Shown here in pieces: positions 6,797-16,409 of a DNA stretch of 64,000 nt (the first letter of the stretch is position 1; each line of letters starts with the position of its first letter). A program made the position numbers and the translations under genes. Origin of the DNA: Actinacidiphila rubida (GTDB lineage: Bacteria > Actinomycetota > Actinomycetes > Streptomycetales > Streptomycetaceae); the NCBI RefSeq assembly GCF_900110255.1, contig NZ_FODD01000004.1, positions 124,001 to 188,000 of the forward strand, read 5' to 3'. Below the pieces are notes generated by a model. It was not told where the DNA came from and did no database searches. It was given only the letters and a program-made list of their open reading frames with translations.

Positions 6797-8700
6797 GCCG
6801 TCGCCCCCGTCCCGGCGGCGGTCCCGGCGGCCGGGCCGGTCCCGGCGGCCGCGGCCTGTCTGGCCGTGCGCCGCTGCCGCTGCCGCACCGGGTCCGGCAC
6901 GGGGACGGCCGCCAGCAGGCGCCGGGTGTAGTCGGTGCCGGGGTGCAGCAGCGTGTCCATGGTGCCGCCCTGCTCCTCGATCCGGCCCGCGCGCATGACG
7001 ACGACGCGTTCGGCGAAGTGCTGGACCACGGCGAGGTCGTGGGAGACGAACAGGCACGCGAACCCGAGCTCCTCCTGCAGCTCGGAGATCACCTCCAGCA
7101 CCGCCTCCTGCACGCTGACGTCGAGCGCGCTCGTCGGTTCGTCGGCGACCAGCAGCCGCGGCGCGAGCGCCAGTGCCCGGGCCAGGCTGACCCGCTGGCG
7201 CTGGCCGCCGGACAGCTCCCGGGGGGCGCGCTGCGCGTAGGCGCGCGGCAGCCGCACCCGTTCCAGCAGCTCGGCGACGTGTTCCTGGCGGTCCTTCGCG
7301 GACATGCCGCGCCGGTGCACCCGCAGCGGCTCGGCGACGCACTCCTGCACCGTCATCCGCGCGTCGAGCGAGGCGACGGGGTCCTGGAGGACGACGCCGA
7401 TGCCGGCGCGCAGCGAGCGCCGGGCCCGGGCGCGGGTGCGCCGCAGGTCGGAGCCGAAGAGCGTGACCGTGCCCGCGGTGGGCCGGATGAGGCCGAGCGC
7501 CACCCGTGCCGCCGTGGACTTGCCGGAACCCGACTCCCCCACGAGCCCGACGGTCTCACCCGGGCGGACGTGCAGGGAGACGCCGTCGAGGGCGCGCACG
7601 GCGCCGGTGCGGCGGCCGTACACCACGGACACGTCCCGCAGGTCGACGACGCGTTCGCCGTCCGTCCCGGAGTCCCGGGCCGGGTTCGCGCTCCTGGCCC
7701 GGGTCCCGTACCGCGGCCGCGGCACCTCGGCGGCGACGGCGCCTGACCCCTCACCGGACTCCTGGCCGGACGCCTGGCCGGACGCCTGGCCGGCCTCCTC
7801 GCCGGACCCCGCACCGGGCCGTGCCGCCGCGTCCGAAGCGCCGGGCACGGCAGGGGATCCGGCGACGGCCAGCCGCGGCACCGCCGCCAGCAGCCGCCTG
7901 GTGTACTCGTGTTCGGGCCGCAGCAGGACGTCCTCGACCGGTCCGGTCTCGACGATCCGGCCCTGCAGCATCACCGCGACACGGTCGGCGAAGTCGGCGA
8001 CGACGCCCATGTTGTGGGTGACGAGCAGGACGCCGGTGCCGGACTCGACGGCGAGCCGGCGCAGCAGGTCGAGGATCTCCGCCTGCACGGTGACGTCCAG
8101 CGCGGTCGTCGGCTCGTCCGCGATGAGCAGTTCCGGGTCGTTGGCGATGGCCATCGCGATGACGACGCGCTGGCGCTGGCCGCCGGACAGCTCGAACGGG
8201 AAGGCGCGCGCCCGGCGTTCGGGGTCGGGGATGCCCACGCGGCGCAGCAGGTCCACGGCGAGCACGCCGGCCTCCTTCGCGGGGATCTGCCGGTGGTTGC
8301 GCACCACCTCGGCGATCTGCGCGCCGATCCTGGTCAGCGGGTCGAGCGCGGTCGCCGGTTCCTGGAAGACCATGGAGACGGCGCGGCCGCGCAGCGCCGC
8401 GAGGTCGCGCTCGGACGCGGTGACGACGTCGGTGACGAGATCGGTGGAGCCCAGCAGCGCGCGGCCGCTCGCGCGGGCGTTGTCGGGCAGCAGCCCGATC
8501 GACGCGAGCGCGACGGTGGACTTGCCGGAGCCGGACTCGCCGACGAGTGCGAGCGTCTCGCCCGGCCGCACGTGGAGGGAGACCCCCCGTACGGCGGGCA
8601 CGTCGCCGGTCTCCGAGGAGAACGTGACGCCGAGGTCCTCCAGCCGCAGGACGGGCTCGGTGCCGGCGGTCGCGGCGGCGGTGGTGTCGGTGGCGGTCAT
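6793..8700 (-). CDS. Fused two-domain ABC ATPase (OppD-OppF type)
   Basis: 635 residues with two complete nucleotide-binding domains. Domain 1 (about 15-275) has GESGSGKST, LSGGQRQR, IADEPTTALDVT and LLVTHN. Domain 2 (about 350-610) has GESGSGKST, LSGGQRQR, VADEPTSALDVS and LFVSHD. Each carries the C-terminal Opp extension (EYTRRLLAAVPRL, DYTRRLLAAVPVP). The linker contains short GQASGQ repeats, and an Ala/Thr/Gly-rich tail follows domain 2. It energises the permease pair encoded upstream, with ATGA/GTGA overlaps on both sides. Fused DF proteins are common for dipeptide/nickel-type importers. Confidence 0.95.
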   Translation of the reverse strand: MTATDTTAAATAGTEPVLRLEDLGVTFSSETGDVPAVRGVSLHVRPGETLALVGESGSGKSTVALASIGLLPDNARASGRALLGSTDLVTDVVTASERDLAALRGRAVSMVFQEPATALDPLTRIGAQIAEVVRNHRQIPAKEAGVLAVDLLRRVGIPDPERRARAFPFELSGGQRQRVVIAMAIANDPELLIADEPTTALDVTVQAEILDLLRRLAVESGTGVLLVTHNMGVVADFADRVAVMLQGRIVETGPVEDVLLRPEHEYTRRLLAAVPRLAVAGSPAVPGASDAAARPGAGSGEEAGQASGQASGQESGEGSGAVAAEVPRPRYGTRARSANPARDSGTDGERVVDLRDVSVVYGRRTGAVRALDGVSLHVRPGETVGLVGESGSGKSTAARVALGLIRPTAGTVTLFGSDLRRTRARARRSLRAGIGVVLQDPVASLDARMTVQECVAEPLRVHRRGMSAKDRQEHVAELLERVRLPRAYAQRAPRELSGGQRQRVSLARALALAPRLLVADEPTSALDVSVQEAVLEVISELQEELGFACLFVSHDLAVVQHFAERVVVMRAGRIEEQGGTMDTLLHPGTDYTRRLLAAVPVPDPVRQRQRRTARQAAAAGTGPAAGTAAGTGATA

Positions 8701-9617
8701 CCGCGTCCCCTCACGTCGAATGCGTCACGGAGCCCGTCGCCGATGGCGTTGAACGCGCAGACGACGAGGATGACGGCGAGGCCGGGCGGCACGATGAGCC
8801 ACCAGCGGCCGGAGTACGTGGCGCTGAGGCCGGCCGAGAGCATGCCGCCCCAGTCGGTCTTGGGCGGCTGGAGGCCCAGGCCCAGGTAGGACACGTAGGC
8901 GACGAGCAGGATGGCGTCGGCGACCTGGAAGGTCGCCGCGACCACCACCGTGGACACCGAGTTGGGCAGGATGTGGCGGCCGATCGCGCGGGTGTGGGTG
9001 CCGCCGATGGCCCGCAGGGTGTGCACGTAGTCGCGGTTCTTCAGGGTCAGGGTCTCGGCCCGCACCAGGCGGGAGGGGACCAGCCACGACACCAGGCCGA
9101 GGATGAGGATCAGGCCCCACACGCCGGGGGTCGCGATGGCCGAGATGACCAGCAGGATGAACAGCGCGGGGATCGCGATGCCGGCGTCGACGACGCGCAT
9201 CATGACCGCGTCGATCCACCCGCCGGCGTATCCGGCGGCGGCGCCCCACAGGGTGCCGATCACGGTGGCCAGCACGCCGGCCGCCAGGCCGACGACGAGC
9301 GAGACCTTCCCGCCGTACATGAGCCGGCCCAGCTCGTCGTGGCCGACCGCGTCGGTGCCGAGCCAGTGGGCGCCGCTCGGGCCCAGGTTGGCGTGGGTGA
9401 GCGCGGTGTGCGTCTGGTCGGTGGACCAGACCAGCGGACCGGCGAAGCAGAAGAGGAAGAACAGGACGACGACGGCGAGGCCGATGACGGCGAGCCGGTT
9501 GCGGCTGAACCTCCTTACGGCCAGGCGCAGTCCGGAGATCCCCGGTCCGCCGGTGCCCGCGCCTGCCGACGGTCCGGTGCCGCCGGCCGGCCGGCCGGAC
9601 TGGACTGCGGCGCTCAT
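8697..9617 (-). CDS. ABC importer permease, DppC/OppC type
   Basis: 306 residues from ATG 9617, in ATGA overlap with the preceding permease gene. A Gly/Pro-rich cytoplasmic leader is followed by the OppC N-terminal domain (FSRNRLAVIGLAVVVLFFLFC, then HWLGTDAVGHDELGRLMYGG) and a BPD_transp_1 domain with the EAA-type loop (LRAIGGTHTRAIGRHILPNS). About six membrane helices. It forms the heteromeric channel with the DppB-type protein. Confidence 0.95.
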   Translation of the reverse strand: MSAAVQSGRPAGGTGPSAGAGTGGPGISGLRLAVRRFSRNRLAVIGLAVVVLFFLFCFAGPLVWSTDQTHTALTHANLGPSGAHWLGTDAVGHDELGRLMYGGKVSLVVGLAAGVLATVIGTLWGAAAGYAGGWIDAVMMRVVDAGIAIPALFILLVISAIATPGVWGLILILGLVSWLVPSRLVRAETLTLKNRDYVHTLRAIGGTHTRAIGRHILPNSVSTVVVAATFQVADAILLVAYVSYLGLGLQPPKTDWGGMLSAGLSATYSGRWWLIVPPGLAVILVVCAFNAIGDGLRDAFDVRGRG

Positions 9618-10573
9618 GCGTGGCCCTCCTTCACTCGGGGGTCGATGAACCGCTGGACGACGTCCGCGGCGAGCGTGCCGACGACGGTGGCGACCGAGAT
9701 CACCAGGACGCAGCCGAGCAGCACCGGGTAGTCGGAGGACTGCGCGGCGGTCCAGAACAGCAGCCCCATGCCGGGGTAGTTGAAGAGCTGCTCGACGACC
9801 AGCGCGCCGCCGAACAGCACCGGCACGTAGTAGCCGAGCATCGCCACGACCGGGGTGAGGGAGTTGCGGAACACGTGCCGGCGCAGGATCGCGCCGCGCC
9901 GCGAACCGCCGGCCCGCGCGGTCCTGACGTAGTCCTCGGAGAGGTTCTCCAGGGTCGCGCCGCGCATGTAGCGGCTGAAGACGGCGACGACGGACGCGGC
10001 GCCCGCGACGACCGGCAGCACCAGCCCGGCGGGGTCGGCGAAGACCTGCGCGAGCGTGTCGCCCTGGGGCGCCTGGGCCGGGAACCATGGCAGGACGTGG
10101 CTGAAGACCAGCACCAGCATCAGGCCGAGGAAGTACACCGGCGTGGAGTACGCGACGAAGCTCAGCGTGGTGATGACGTAGTCGACCGGCTTGTTGCGCC
10201 GGACGGCCTGCCACATGCCGAGCGGGATCGCCAGCAGCAGGCCGACGACCGCGGACAGCAGGGTGAGCACCAGCGTCTTCGGCAGCCGCTCCTGGATGAG
10301 CTGCGAGACCGGCTCGTTGAGCGTGTAGGAGGTCCCCAGGTCGCCGTGCAGCAGCCGCCCGAGGTAGGCGACGTACTGCACGGGCAGCGGCCGGTCGAGG
10401 CTCTGCTCGTGGTTGAACTGCGCGATCTGCTGCACGGTGGCCTGGGGCCCGAGGATCCCGCGAGCGGGACCCCCGGGCAGCGCGTGCAGGAGGCAGAACG
10501 TCGCCACCGTCACGATGAGGATCACCGCGAGGGCCTGCAGGACGCGCCGGATCAGGTAGAGGAACGTGCTCAC
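9614..10573 (-). CDS. ABC importer permease, DppB/OppB type
   Basis: 319 residues from GTG 10573, overlapping the binding-protein stop by GTGA. N-terminal FLYLIRRVLQALAVILIV, the hallmark PGGPARGILG, QYVAYLGRLLHGDLGTSY, and an EAA loop (ARAGGSRRGAILRRHVFRNS) identify a DppB-type subunit with six membrane spans. It pairs with the DppC-type gene downstream. Confidence 0.95.
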   Translation of the reverse strand: MSTFLYLIRRVLQALAVILIVTVATFCLLHALPGGPARGILGPQATVQQIAQFNHEQSLDRPLPVQYVAYLGRLLHGDLGTSYTLNEPVSQLIQERLPKTLVLTLLSAVVGLLLAIPLGMWQAVRRNKPVDYVITTLSFVAYSTPVYFLGLMLVLVFSHVLPWFPAQAPQGDTLAQVFADPAGLVLPVVAGAASVVAVFSRYMRGATLENLSEDYVRTARAGGSRRGAILRRHVFRNSLTPVVAMLGYYVPVLFGGALVVEQLFNYPGMGLLFWTAAQSSDYPVLLGCVLVISVATVVGTLAADVVQRFIDPRVKEGHA

Positions 10574-12381
10574 TTGCCGGTCCACTGCCACTGTGCGGGG
10601 TGGAAGTCGGCCAGCGAGTCCTGCGCGAAGCCGCCCAGGCCGTTCCTGATGACCGAGATCTGGTAGTCCGGCTCGGGCAGCCACACCACCGGCAGGTCCT
10701 TGGCGAGCGCCTCGCTGTACTGCTGCACGGCGTCCGTGGACGAGGACGTGGTGGTCTGGTTGATCAGCGTGTCGACGTCCGGGTTGGAGTAACTGCCGAA
10801 GTTGGAGCCGCCCTTGGACTGGAAGAGCGAGTCGCCGGTCGGGAAGGCCGGGAAGTACCAGCTGCCGGCGGTGCCGAAGTAGGACAGCTGCCAGTTGCAG
10901 ATCGACTGGTCCGAGGTGCACTGCGGGGTCTGCGACAGCACCGAGTTGACCGGGGCGGTCTTGATCGAGAAGTCGATGCCGCTCTTGCCCAGCGAGGACT
11001 GGATGGCGCTCATCAGGTTGTCCGTCACGGTGGAGCCGGACTGGGACAGCACCCGCATCGCGAACTTGGTGCCCTTGGCGACGCCCTCACCGCACTGCGC
11101 GGCGCCCGTGCCGGGCTGCGTGCAGACCATGGTGCCGCCCTGGTCGGTCCAGCCGTGACTGGTGAGCAGCGCGCGGGCGTTGCTGGTGGAGAAGGGGTAC
11201 GGGTTGTCCTTCTGCGCCTGGGAGACGAAGGCGGACGCCTGCGCGGTGGGGATCGGGCCGTAGCCGGGCACGGCGGTGCCGTTGTAGATCACCTTCACCA
11301 GGCTCGCCTGGTCGATCGACTCCTGGACGGCCTGCCGGGCGTACAGCTGCTTGAAGACCGGGCCCATCGTGGGGTTGTTGAAGTTCAGCGGCATGTAGGT
11401 GACCGCCCAGCCGGTCCACGGCTTGACGGTGTACCCCTGGCCGGTGAACGACGCCTTCTGGTCCAGGTCGGTGGAGTTGATGTAGCCGTAGTCGACCTGG
11501 CCGGAGCGCAGCGCGTTCTCCTCGGCGTCCGTCGTGGTGAACGGCAGCAGGTTCACGGTCTTGATGTGCGCCTTCTCGCCGCCGTCGTAGGTGGCGTTGG
11601 CCGCGAGCACGACCTTGCCCGCGGTCGAGAACGACTTGACGGTGTAGGGGCCGCTGACGGTCTTCCACAGCGGGTCGGTCGCGTACTTGGCGATGCTCTT
11701 GGCGGCCGTGTTGAGGTAGGTCCACACCTTCTGGGCACCGGCCGGGGTGGTGTCCGCGCCGGACACGGCGGCCGCGGCGCTCTCCTTGTCCCACAGGTGT
11801 TGCGGCAGCGGCGTGATGAGGCTCAGCTGGTTGGCGAGCATCCACTGGGAGTTGTACGCGCGGTCGAAGGTGAGCGTGAAGTGCTGGTCGTCGGTCACCT
11901 TGAACGACGTCCAGTTGTCCGGGGCCTTGCCCTCGCTGTATCCGGCCCATTGGGCCTTGTTCGCCTTGATCAGGTTGAACCAGAACTGCACGTCACGCGA
12001 GGTGATCGGCTTTCCGTCGCTCCAGTGCCGGTTTCCCAGCGTGATGGTGACGCTCTTGCCGTCGGTGGCGAAGTCGGCGCCGGTGGCTATGGACGCCGAC
12101 TTGTTCCAGCCCATCGACCCGGTGGAGCCGTCGTACGCGATGAGTGGCTCCCACAACGATGCCGCGATGGACACGTTGTTGGTGTTGAGGTGCGCGGGCG
12201 TCCCGATCGGCAGGATCCAGTTCGGCGTGAAGTTCGCCGGCAGCGCGTAGTTGATGGCGTCGTGCGAGGCGGAGGCCGAGCTTCCGGCACCGTTGCAGGC
12301 ACTGAGCAGGGCGGTCGCGGTGAGCGCGGCTCCTGCGGCGAGGGCCCAGCGGCGTCGTTCCGCCGTGCGGACAGGGAACAT
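10570..12381 (-). CDS. ABC transporter substrate-binding lipoprotein (SBP_bac_5 family)
   Basis: 603 residues from ATG 12381 (GAGGAGAATCC ribosome site). The lipobox ALLSAC puts the lipidated Cys at residue 29. The mature part fits family 5 peptide/nickel-type binding proteins: LWEPLIAYD, ITLGNRHWSDGKPITSRDVQFWF, YMPLNFNNP, QAVQESIDQASLV and ALAKDLPVVWLPEPDY. First gene of the five-gene importer operon. The ligand is not predictable; the operon's ROK kinase and the neighbouring M81 peptidase suggest a peptide- or amide-bearing sugar conjugate (inference). Confidence 0.93.
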   Translation of the reverse strand: MFPVRTAERRRWALAAGAALTATALLSACNGAGSSASASHDAINYALPANFTPNWILPIGTPAHLNTNNVSIAASLWEPLIAYDGSTGSMGWNKSASIATGADFATDGKSVTITLGNRHWSDGKPITSRDVQFWFNLIKANKAQWAGYSEGKAPDNWTSFKVTDDQHFTLTFDRAYNSQWMLANQLSLITPLPQHLWDKESAAAAVSGADTTPAGAQKVWTYLNTAAKSIAKYATDPLWKTVSGPYTVKSFSTAGKVVLAANATYDGGEKAHIKTVNLLPFTTTDAEENALRSGQVDYGYINSTDLDQKASFTGQGYTVKPWTGWAVTYMPLNFNNPTMGPVFKQLYARQAVQESIDQASLVKVIYNGTAVPGYGPIPTAQASAFVSQAQKDNPYPFSTSNARALLTSHGWTDQGGTMVCTQPGTGAAQCGEGVAKGTKFAMRVLSQSGSTVTDNLMSAIQSSLGKSGIDFSIKTAPVNSVLSQTPQCTSDQSICNWQLSYFGTAGSWYFPAFPTGDSLFQSKGGSNFGSYSNPDVDTLINQTTTSSSTDAVQQYSEALAKDLPVVWLPEPDYQISVIRNGLGGFAQDSLADFHPAQWQWTGK

Positions 12382-12688
12382 GGATTCTCCTCGGGGTGAA
12401 CGGCCACGAAACGATCGCTGGGACCCGGTGAACACTGGGGGCGTCGCGGTGTGTGCCGACAGTCAAAGGTCTCCGGCTCGGAAAAAACAAACCTTCGCCG
12501 ATAACAACTATGTTTCTGCGAAAATGCAGAAAGTCCGGCCCGGGGGTGAAATCCCGTGGAGGCACGGCGGTTACCGGGGATACCGGTGGGGGACGATTCG
12601 TGAATGTGGTGTGCGCCACTTCCTCATCCCGTATCGCCGGGCGTAGTGTCATCGCCGTCCACCCGTTCTTTCGGAAGTAAGTCCGCCC
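12382..12688. promoter_or_regulatory. Divergent promoter region with candidate ROK operator
   Basis: 307 bases between the importer operon and the ROK repressor gene, notably AT-richer than its flanks. A perfect 7-bp inverted repeat TTTCTGC (12513-12519) / GCAGAAA (12526-12532) with a GAAAAT spacer lies near the middle. It is a candidate binding site for the adjacent ROK repressor controlling both directions. Confidence 0.55.
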
Positions 12689-13948
12689 ATGCCCGACGTA
12701 AGTTCTGCGCAGCGGAACGGCGCCAAAGGCCCGGCGTCCCTCGCCGAGCGCGTGCTGGCACTCATCGCCTCCGGGCAGGGGACCTCGCGCACCGAACTCG
12801 CCGGGATGCTCGGCGCCTCGCCCTCGACGATCTCGCTCACCGTCGGCCAGCTGGTCGAGCGCGGCCTGGTGACCGAGCAGGGCACCCAGGCCTCCACCGG
12901 CGGCCGGCCGCGCAAGGTGCTGCGGATCGGCGCCCGCGACGAGTTCGCGGTCGCCGCCGACCTCGGCAGCCGCCACGCCCGCATCGGCGTCGTCCTGCCC
13001 GGCGGCGAACTGACCGACGTCACGACCGTGCCGCTGGTCATCGCCGACGGGCCGGAGACCGCGCTGCCCCGGCTCGCCCAGACCCTGGAGGAGCTCGCCG
13101 CACGCCACGGCCGGGACCTGCTGCGCGGCGTCGGCTGCTCGCTGCCGGGCCCGGTCGACGTGCAGGCCGGCGCCGTCACCCTGCCGTCCCGGATGCCCGG
13201 CTGGCACCGCTTCCCCGTGGCCGCCTGGCTGCGCGAGCACTTCGGGGTACCCGCCGCGGTCGACAACGACGCGAACTGCATGGCGGTCGGCGAGCACGCC
13301 GTGCAGCCCGCCGAGCGGCGGCAGTCGATCATGGTGAAGATCGGGTCCGCGATCGGCACCGGGATCATCGCCGACGGCAAGCTCTACCGCGGTGCCACCG
13401 GCGCGGCCGGCGACATCACCCACGTCAGGATCGCCGCGGCCGGCGACACCCCCTGCTCCTGCGGCAACACCGGCTGCCTGGAGACCGTCGCCTCGGGCGC
13501 CTCACTCGTGCGGAACCTGCGCGACGGCGGCGTCCCCGTCACCGAACTGGCCGACGTGGTCCGCCTGGTCGCCGACGGCGATCCGCGGTCCACCCGGGCG
13601 GTACGGCAGGCCGGCAGCCACCTGGGGACGGTCCTGGCCGCGAACATCAACTTCTTCAACCCCGACGCCGTCTACCTCGGCGGCATGCTGTCGACCCTGG
13701 AGCCGTTCGTGGCCGCGGTCCGCAGCCAGCTCTACGAGAGCTGCCACCCCCTCGTCACCGAGCACCTGACCATCGAGCGCGCGAGCCTCGGCGCCGACGC
13801 CGGGCTCTTCGGCGCCGGGCTGTTCGCACTGGAACGCGCCATGGCCCGGGCCCTGCACGACGCGGCCGATCCCGCGGCAGCCGCCCCGCCGGCGGCCACC
13901 GCGCCGCCGGCGACCACCGCCAGGCGCGGTGCGGCGTCCGGCGGCTGA
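12689..13948 (+). CDS. ROK-family transcriptional repressor
   Basis: 419 residues from ATG 12689. An N-terminal winged helix-turn-helix (about 14-75: SLAERVLALIASG, SRTELAGMLGASPSTISLTVGQLVERGLV) precedes a ROK domain with VAADLGSRHARIGVVL, DNDANCMAVGEH, GSAIGTGIIADGKLYRG and the zinc motif CSCGNTGCLE. It is divergent from an importer operon that contains a ROK kinase, so it likely senses the imported or phosphorylated sugar and represses both units. It probably starts an operon with the M81 and CutC genes (106-bp gap). Confidence 0.93.
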   Translation: MPDVSSAQRNGAKGPASLAERVLALIASGQGTSRTELAGMLGASPSTISLTVGQLVERGLVTEQGTQASTGGRPRKVLRIGARDEFAVAADLGSRHARIGVVLPGGELTDVTTVPLVIADGPETALPRLAQTLEELAARHGRDLLRGVGCSLPGPVDVQAGAVTLPSRMPGWHRFPVAAWLREHFGVPAAVDNDANCMAVGEHAVQPAERRQSIMVKIGSAIGTGIIADGKLYRGATGAAGDITHVRIAAAGDTPCSCGNTGCLETVASGASLVRNLRDGGVPVTELADVVRLVADGDPRSTRAVRQAGSHLGTVLAANINFFNPDAVYLGGMLSTLEPFVAAVRSQLYESCHPLVTEHLTIERASLGADAGLFGAGLFALERAMARALHDAADPAAAAPPAATAPPATTARRGAASGG

Positions 13949-14054
13949 ACGCCCCGCGGACGCCCGCCGTCACCTGTTCCGCGGACGCCCGCCCCCGCCA
14001 CCCCCGATCCCCAGCCGGTCGACCCCCGCGGGACGACCCCTTGTAGGAGGAGCC

Positions 14055-15578
14055 ATGTCGCAACCCCGCACGCCCGCCGCCCGCCCGGTGATCGCGATCG
14101 CCGGCCTCGGCATCGAGTCGTCGACGTTCTCGCCCGCGCGCACCCTGGCCCCGGCCTTCCACCCTTCGCGCGGCGACGAGGTCCTGGCCCGTTACCCGTT
14201 CCTCGACAAGGGCGCGCCGTTGCGCGAGGCCGCCGAGTGGCACGGCGCGCTGGTCGGCAAGTCGCTGCCCGGCGGCACGGTGACCGCGGAGGCGTTCGCG
14301 GCACTGTCCGACGAGCTCGTCGAACGGCTCGCCGCGCTGCCCCGCCTCGACGGCCTCTGGTACGACATCCACGGCGCGATGACGGTGGAGGGCATCGACG
14401 ACGCGGAGGCCGTGCTGCTGCGCCGGATCCGCGAGAGCGTCGGCCCCGACGTCATCGTCTCGACCTCCATGGACCTGCACGGCAACGTCTCCCGCGCGCT
14501 GGTCCACGGCAGCGACCTCATCACCTGCTACCGGATGGCCCCGCACGAGGACCACATGGAGACCAAGGAGCGGGCCGCCCTCAACCTGGTGGACCTGCTG
14601 GTCTCCGGCGCGCCGCGGCCGGTCAAGGCGTGGGTGCCGGTGCCGGTGCTGCTGGCCGGTGAGCAGACGTCCACCCGGATCGAGCCGGCGAAGGGCGTGT
14701 ACGCGGCGGTCGCCGAGGTGGAGGCGCTGGACGGCGTGATCGACGCGGCGATCTGGGTCGGCTACGCGTGGGCCGACGAGCCGCGCAACCGGGCGGTCGT
14801 GGTCGTCACCGGCACGGATGCCGGCGCCGTCGCGCAGGGCGCCGAGCGGCTGGCCCGCGGATTCTGGGACGCCCGGCGGGACTTCGCGTTCGTCGCCCCC
14901 ACCGGAACGCTCGCCGAGTGCCTGGACGAGGCTCTGGCGTCCCCCGCCCGCCCCTACTTCGTCAGCGACACCGGCGACAACCCGACGGCGGGCGGCGCGG
15001 GCGACGTCACGTGGGGGCTCACGCGGGTGCTGGCCCGGCCCGAGTTCCGCACGGCGGACGGCCCGACCGTCATCTACGCGTCCGTGCCCGGCCCTTCGGC
15101 CGTCCGGACCGCGGTGGAGGCCGGCGTCGGCGCGACCGTCACGGTCACCGCGGGCGCCGAGGTCGACGACCGGCACGCCGGACCGCTGACGATGACGGGC
15201 GTCGTGCACGCCGTCCGCCACGGCGACCGTGACGCCGGGACCGAGGTCGTGCTGCGGGTCGGCAGCGTCCACGTCATCATCACCGCGCTGCGCAAGCCCT
15301 ACCACCACGAGCACGACTTCACCGACCTCGACCTCGACCCGCGCGGCGCGGACGTCGTCATCGTGAAGATCGGCTACCTCGAGCCCGAGCTCTACGCGAT
15401 GGCCGCGGACTGGAAGATGGCGCTCACCCCCGGCGGCGTCGACCAGGACCTGGTGCGCCTCGGCCACCACCGCATCCGCCGCCCCATGTTCCCCTTCGAC
15501 GCGGACATGGCGGCGCCGGACCTCACCGCGCGCCTCATCGCCCCCTCGGACGAGGCGCTCACCGGGGCCGACGAGTGA
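14055..15578 (+). CDS. M81-family metallopeptidase (MlrC-like, DUF1485)
   Basis: 507 residues from ATG 14055, with AGGAGG 5 bases upstream. Family features are GIESSTFSP at the N terminus, WYDIHGAM, STSMDLHGNVSR (metal-ligand Asp and His), YRMAPHEDHMETKERA and SDTGDNPTAGGAGDVTW. The group is named after MlrC of microcystin degradation, but most members sit beside Dpp/Opp importers and their natural substrates are unknown. Here it is translationally coupled to a CutC gene and follows a ROK repressor, so it probably cleaves the amide-containing substrate brought in by the divergent importer (inference). Confidence 0.9.
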   Translation: MSQPRTPAARPVIAIAGLGIESSTFSPARTLAPAFHPSRGDEVLARYPFLDKGAPLREAAEWHGALVGKSLPGGTVTAEAFAALSDELVERLAALPRLDGLWYDIHGAMTVEGIDDAEAVLLRRIRESVGPDVIVSTSMDLHGNVSRALVHGSDLITCYRMAPHEDHMETKERAALNLVDLLVSGAPRPVKAWVPVPVLLAGEQTSTRIEPAKGVYAAVAEVEALDGVIDAAIWVGYAWADEPRNRAVVVVTGTDAGAVAQGAERLARGFWDARRDFAFVAPTGTLAECLDEALASPARPYFVSDTGDNPTAGGAGDVTWGLTRVLARPEFRTADGPTVIYASVPGPSAVRTAVEAGVGATVTVTAGAEVDDRHAGPLTMTGVVHAVRHGDRDAGTEVVLRVGSVHVIITALRKPYHHEHDFTDLDLDPRGADVVIVKIGYLEPELYAMAADWKMALTPGGVDQDLVRLGHHRIRRPMFPFDADMAAPDLTARLIAPSDEALTGADE

Positions 15579-16393
15579 CGTCCGCCGCGGAGCGGGCGCA
15601 CCTGCTCGTGGCAGGCGCCGCACCGGCCGGGGCCCGGCTCGCGCTGGAGATCGCGGTGACCGGTGCGGCCGGCGCCCGCGTGGCCAGGGACGGCGGTGCC
15701 GACCGGGTCGAGCTGTGCTCGGCCCTCGAACTCGGCGGCGTGACGCCCTCGGACGCCGCCGTCGCCGCGACCGCGGCGGCCGGGCTGCCCGTGCAGGTGC
15801 TCGTCCGCTGCCGGCCCGGCGACTTCGTGCACGACGACGAGGAGGTCGCGCTGATGGCCGCGGAGGTCCGGGGCGCGGTGGCGGCGGGCGCGGCGGGTGT
15901 CGTCGTGGGCGTGCTCGACGCGCACGGCGCACTGCACGCGGAGGCGATGCGCCGGCTGGTCGGCGCGGCACGCGACGCCGGGGCCACGGCCGGGCGCCCG
16001 GTCGACGTCACGCTGCACCGGGCGATCGACCAGTCCGCCGACCCGGTGGCGACGGCCGTCCGCGCCGCCGCGCTGGGCGTCACCCGCATCCTCACGTCGG
16101 GCGGCGCGCCCAGCGCCCCGGACGGCGCGGCCGTGCTGCGCGCGATCGCGGCCGCCGTCCCCGGTGTCGAGGTGATGGCCGGCGGCGGCGTCCGCCCCGA
16201 GGACGTCCCGGCGCTGGCCGCGACCGGCATCGCCGCCGTCCACCTCTCGGCCAAGCGCCCCGCGCCCCCGCGCCGCGCCGGCACATGGGTCCCGATGGGC
16301 GCGGCCGCGACGGCGGCCGACGCGGACCGGCACTTCGTGACGTCACCCGGCATCGTGGCCGCCGCACGGCACGCCGTCGACGCGCTCGCCTGA
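15575..16393 (+). CDS. cutC: CutC-family TIM-barrel protein
   Basis: 272 residues from GTG 15575, overlapping the M81 stop by GTGA. CutC signatures: LEIAVTG, GGADRVELCSALELGGVTPS, LVRCRPGDFVHDDEE, DVTLHRAID, LTSGGAPSAPDG, VMAGGGVRPEDV and VHLSAKR. CutC proteins were linked to copper tolerance in E. coli, but their biochemical activity remains unsettled. Coupling to an M81 peptidase and a ROK/Opp locus argues for a catabolic enzyme role rather than copper handling (inference). A 17-bp terminator follows. Confidence 0.88.
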   Translation: MTSAAERAHLLVAGAAPAGARLALEIAVTGAAGARVARDGGADRVELCSALELGGVTPSDAAVAATAAAGLPVQVLVRCRPGDFVHDDEEVALMAAEVRGAVAAGAAGVVVGVLDAHGALHAEAMRRLVGAARDAGATAGRPVDVTLHRAIDQSADPVATAVRAAALGVTRILTSGGAPSAPDGAAVLRAIAAAVPGVEVMAGGGVRPEDVPALAATGIAAVHLSAKRPAPPRRAGTWVPMGAAATAADADRHFVTSPGIVAAARHAVDALA

Positions 16394-16409
16394 CCGCCGT
16401 GGCCTGACC

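Noticed and set aside
10600-12399. A 599-codon open frame opposite the substrate-binding protein gene
   Set aside because: Antisense shadow; the minus-strand gene has a lipobox, family motifs and ribosome site.
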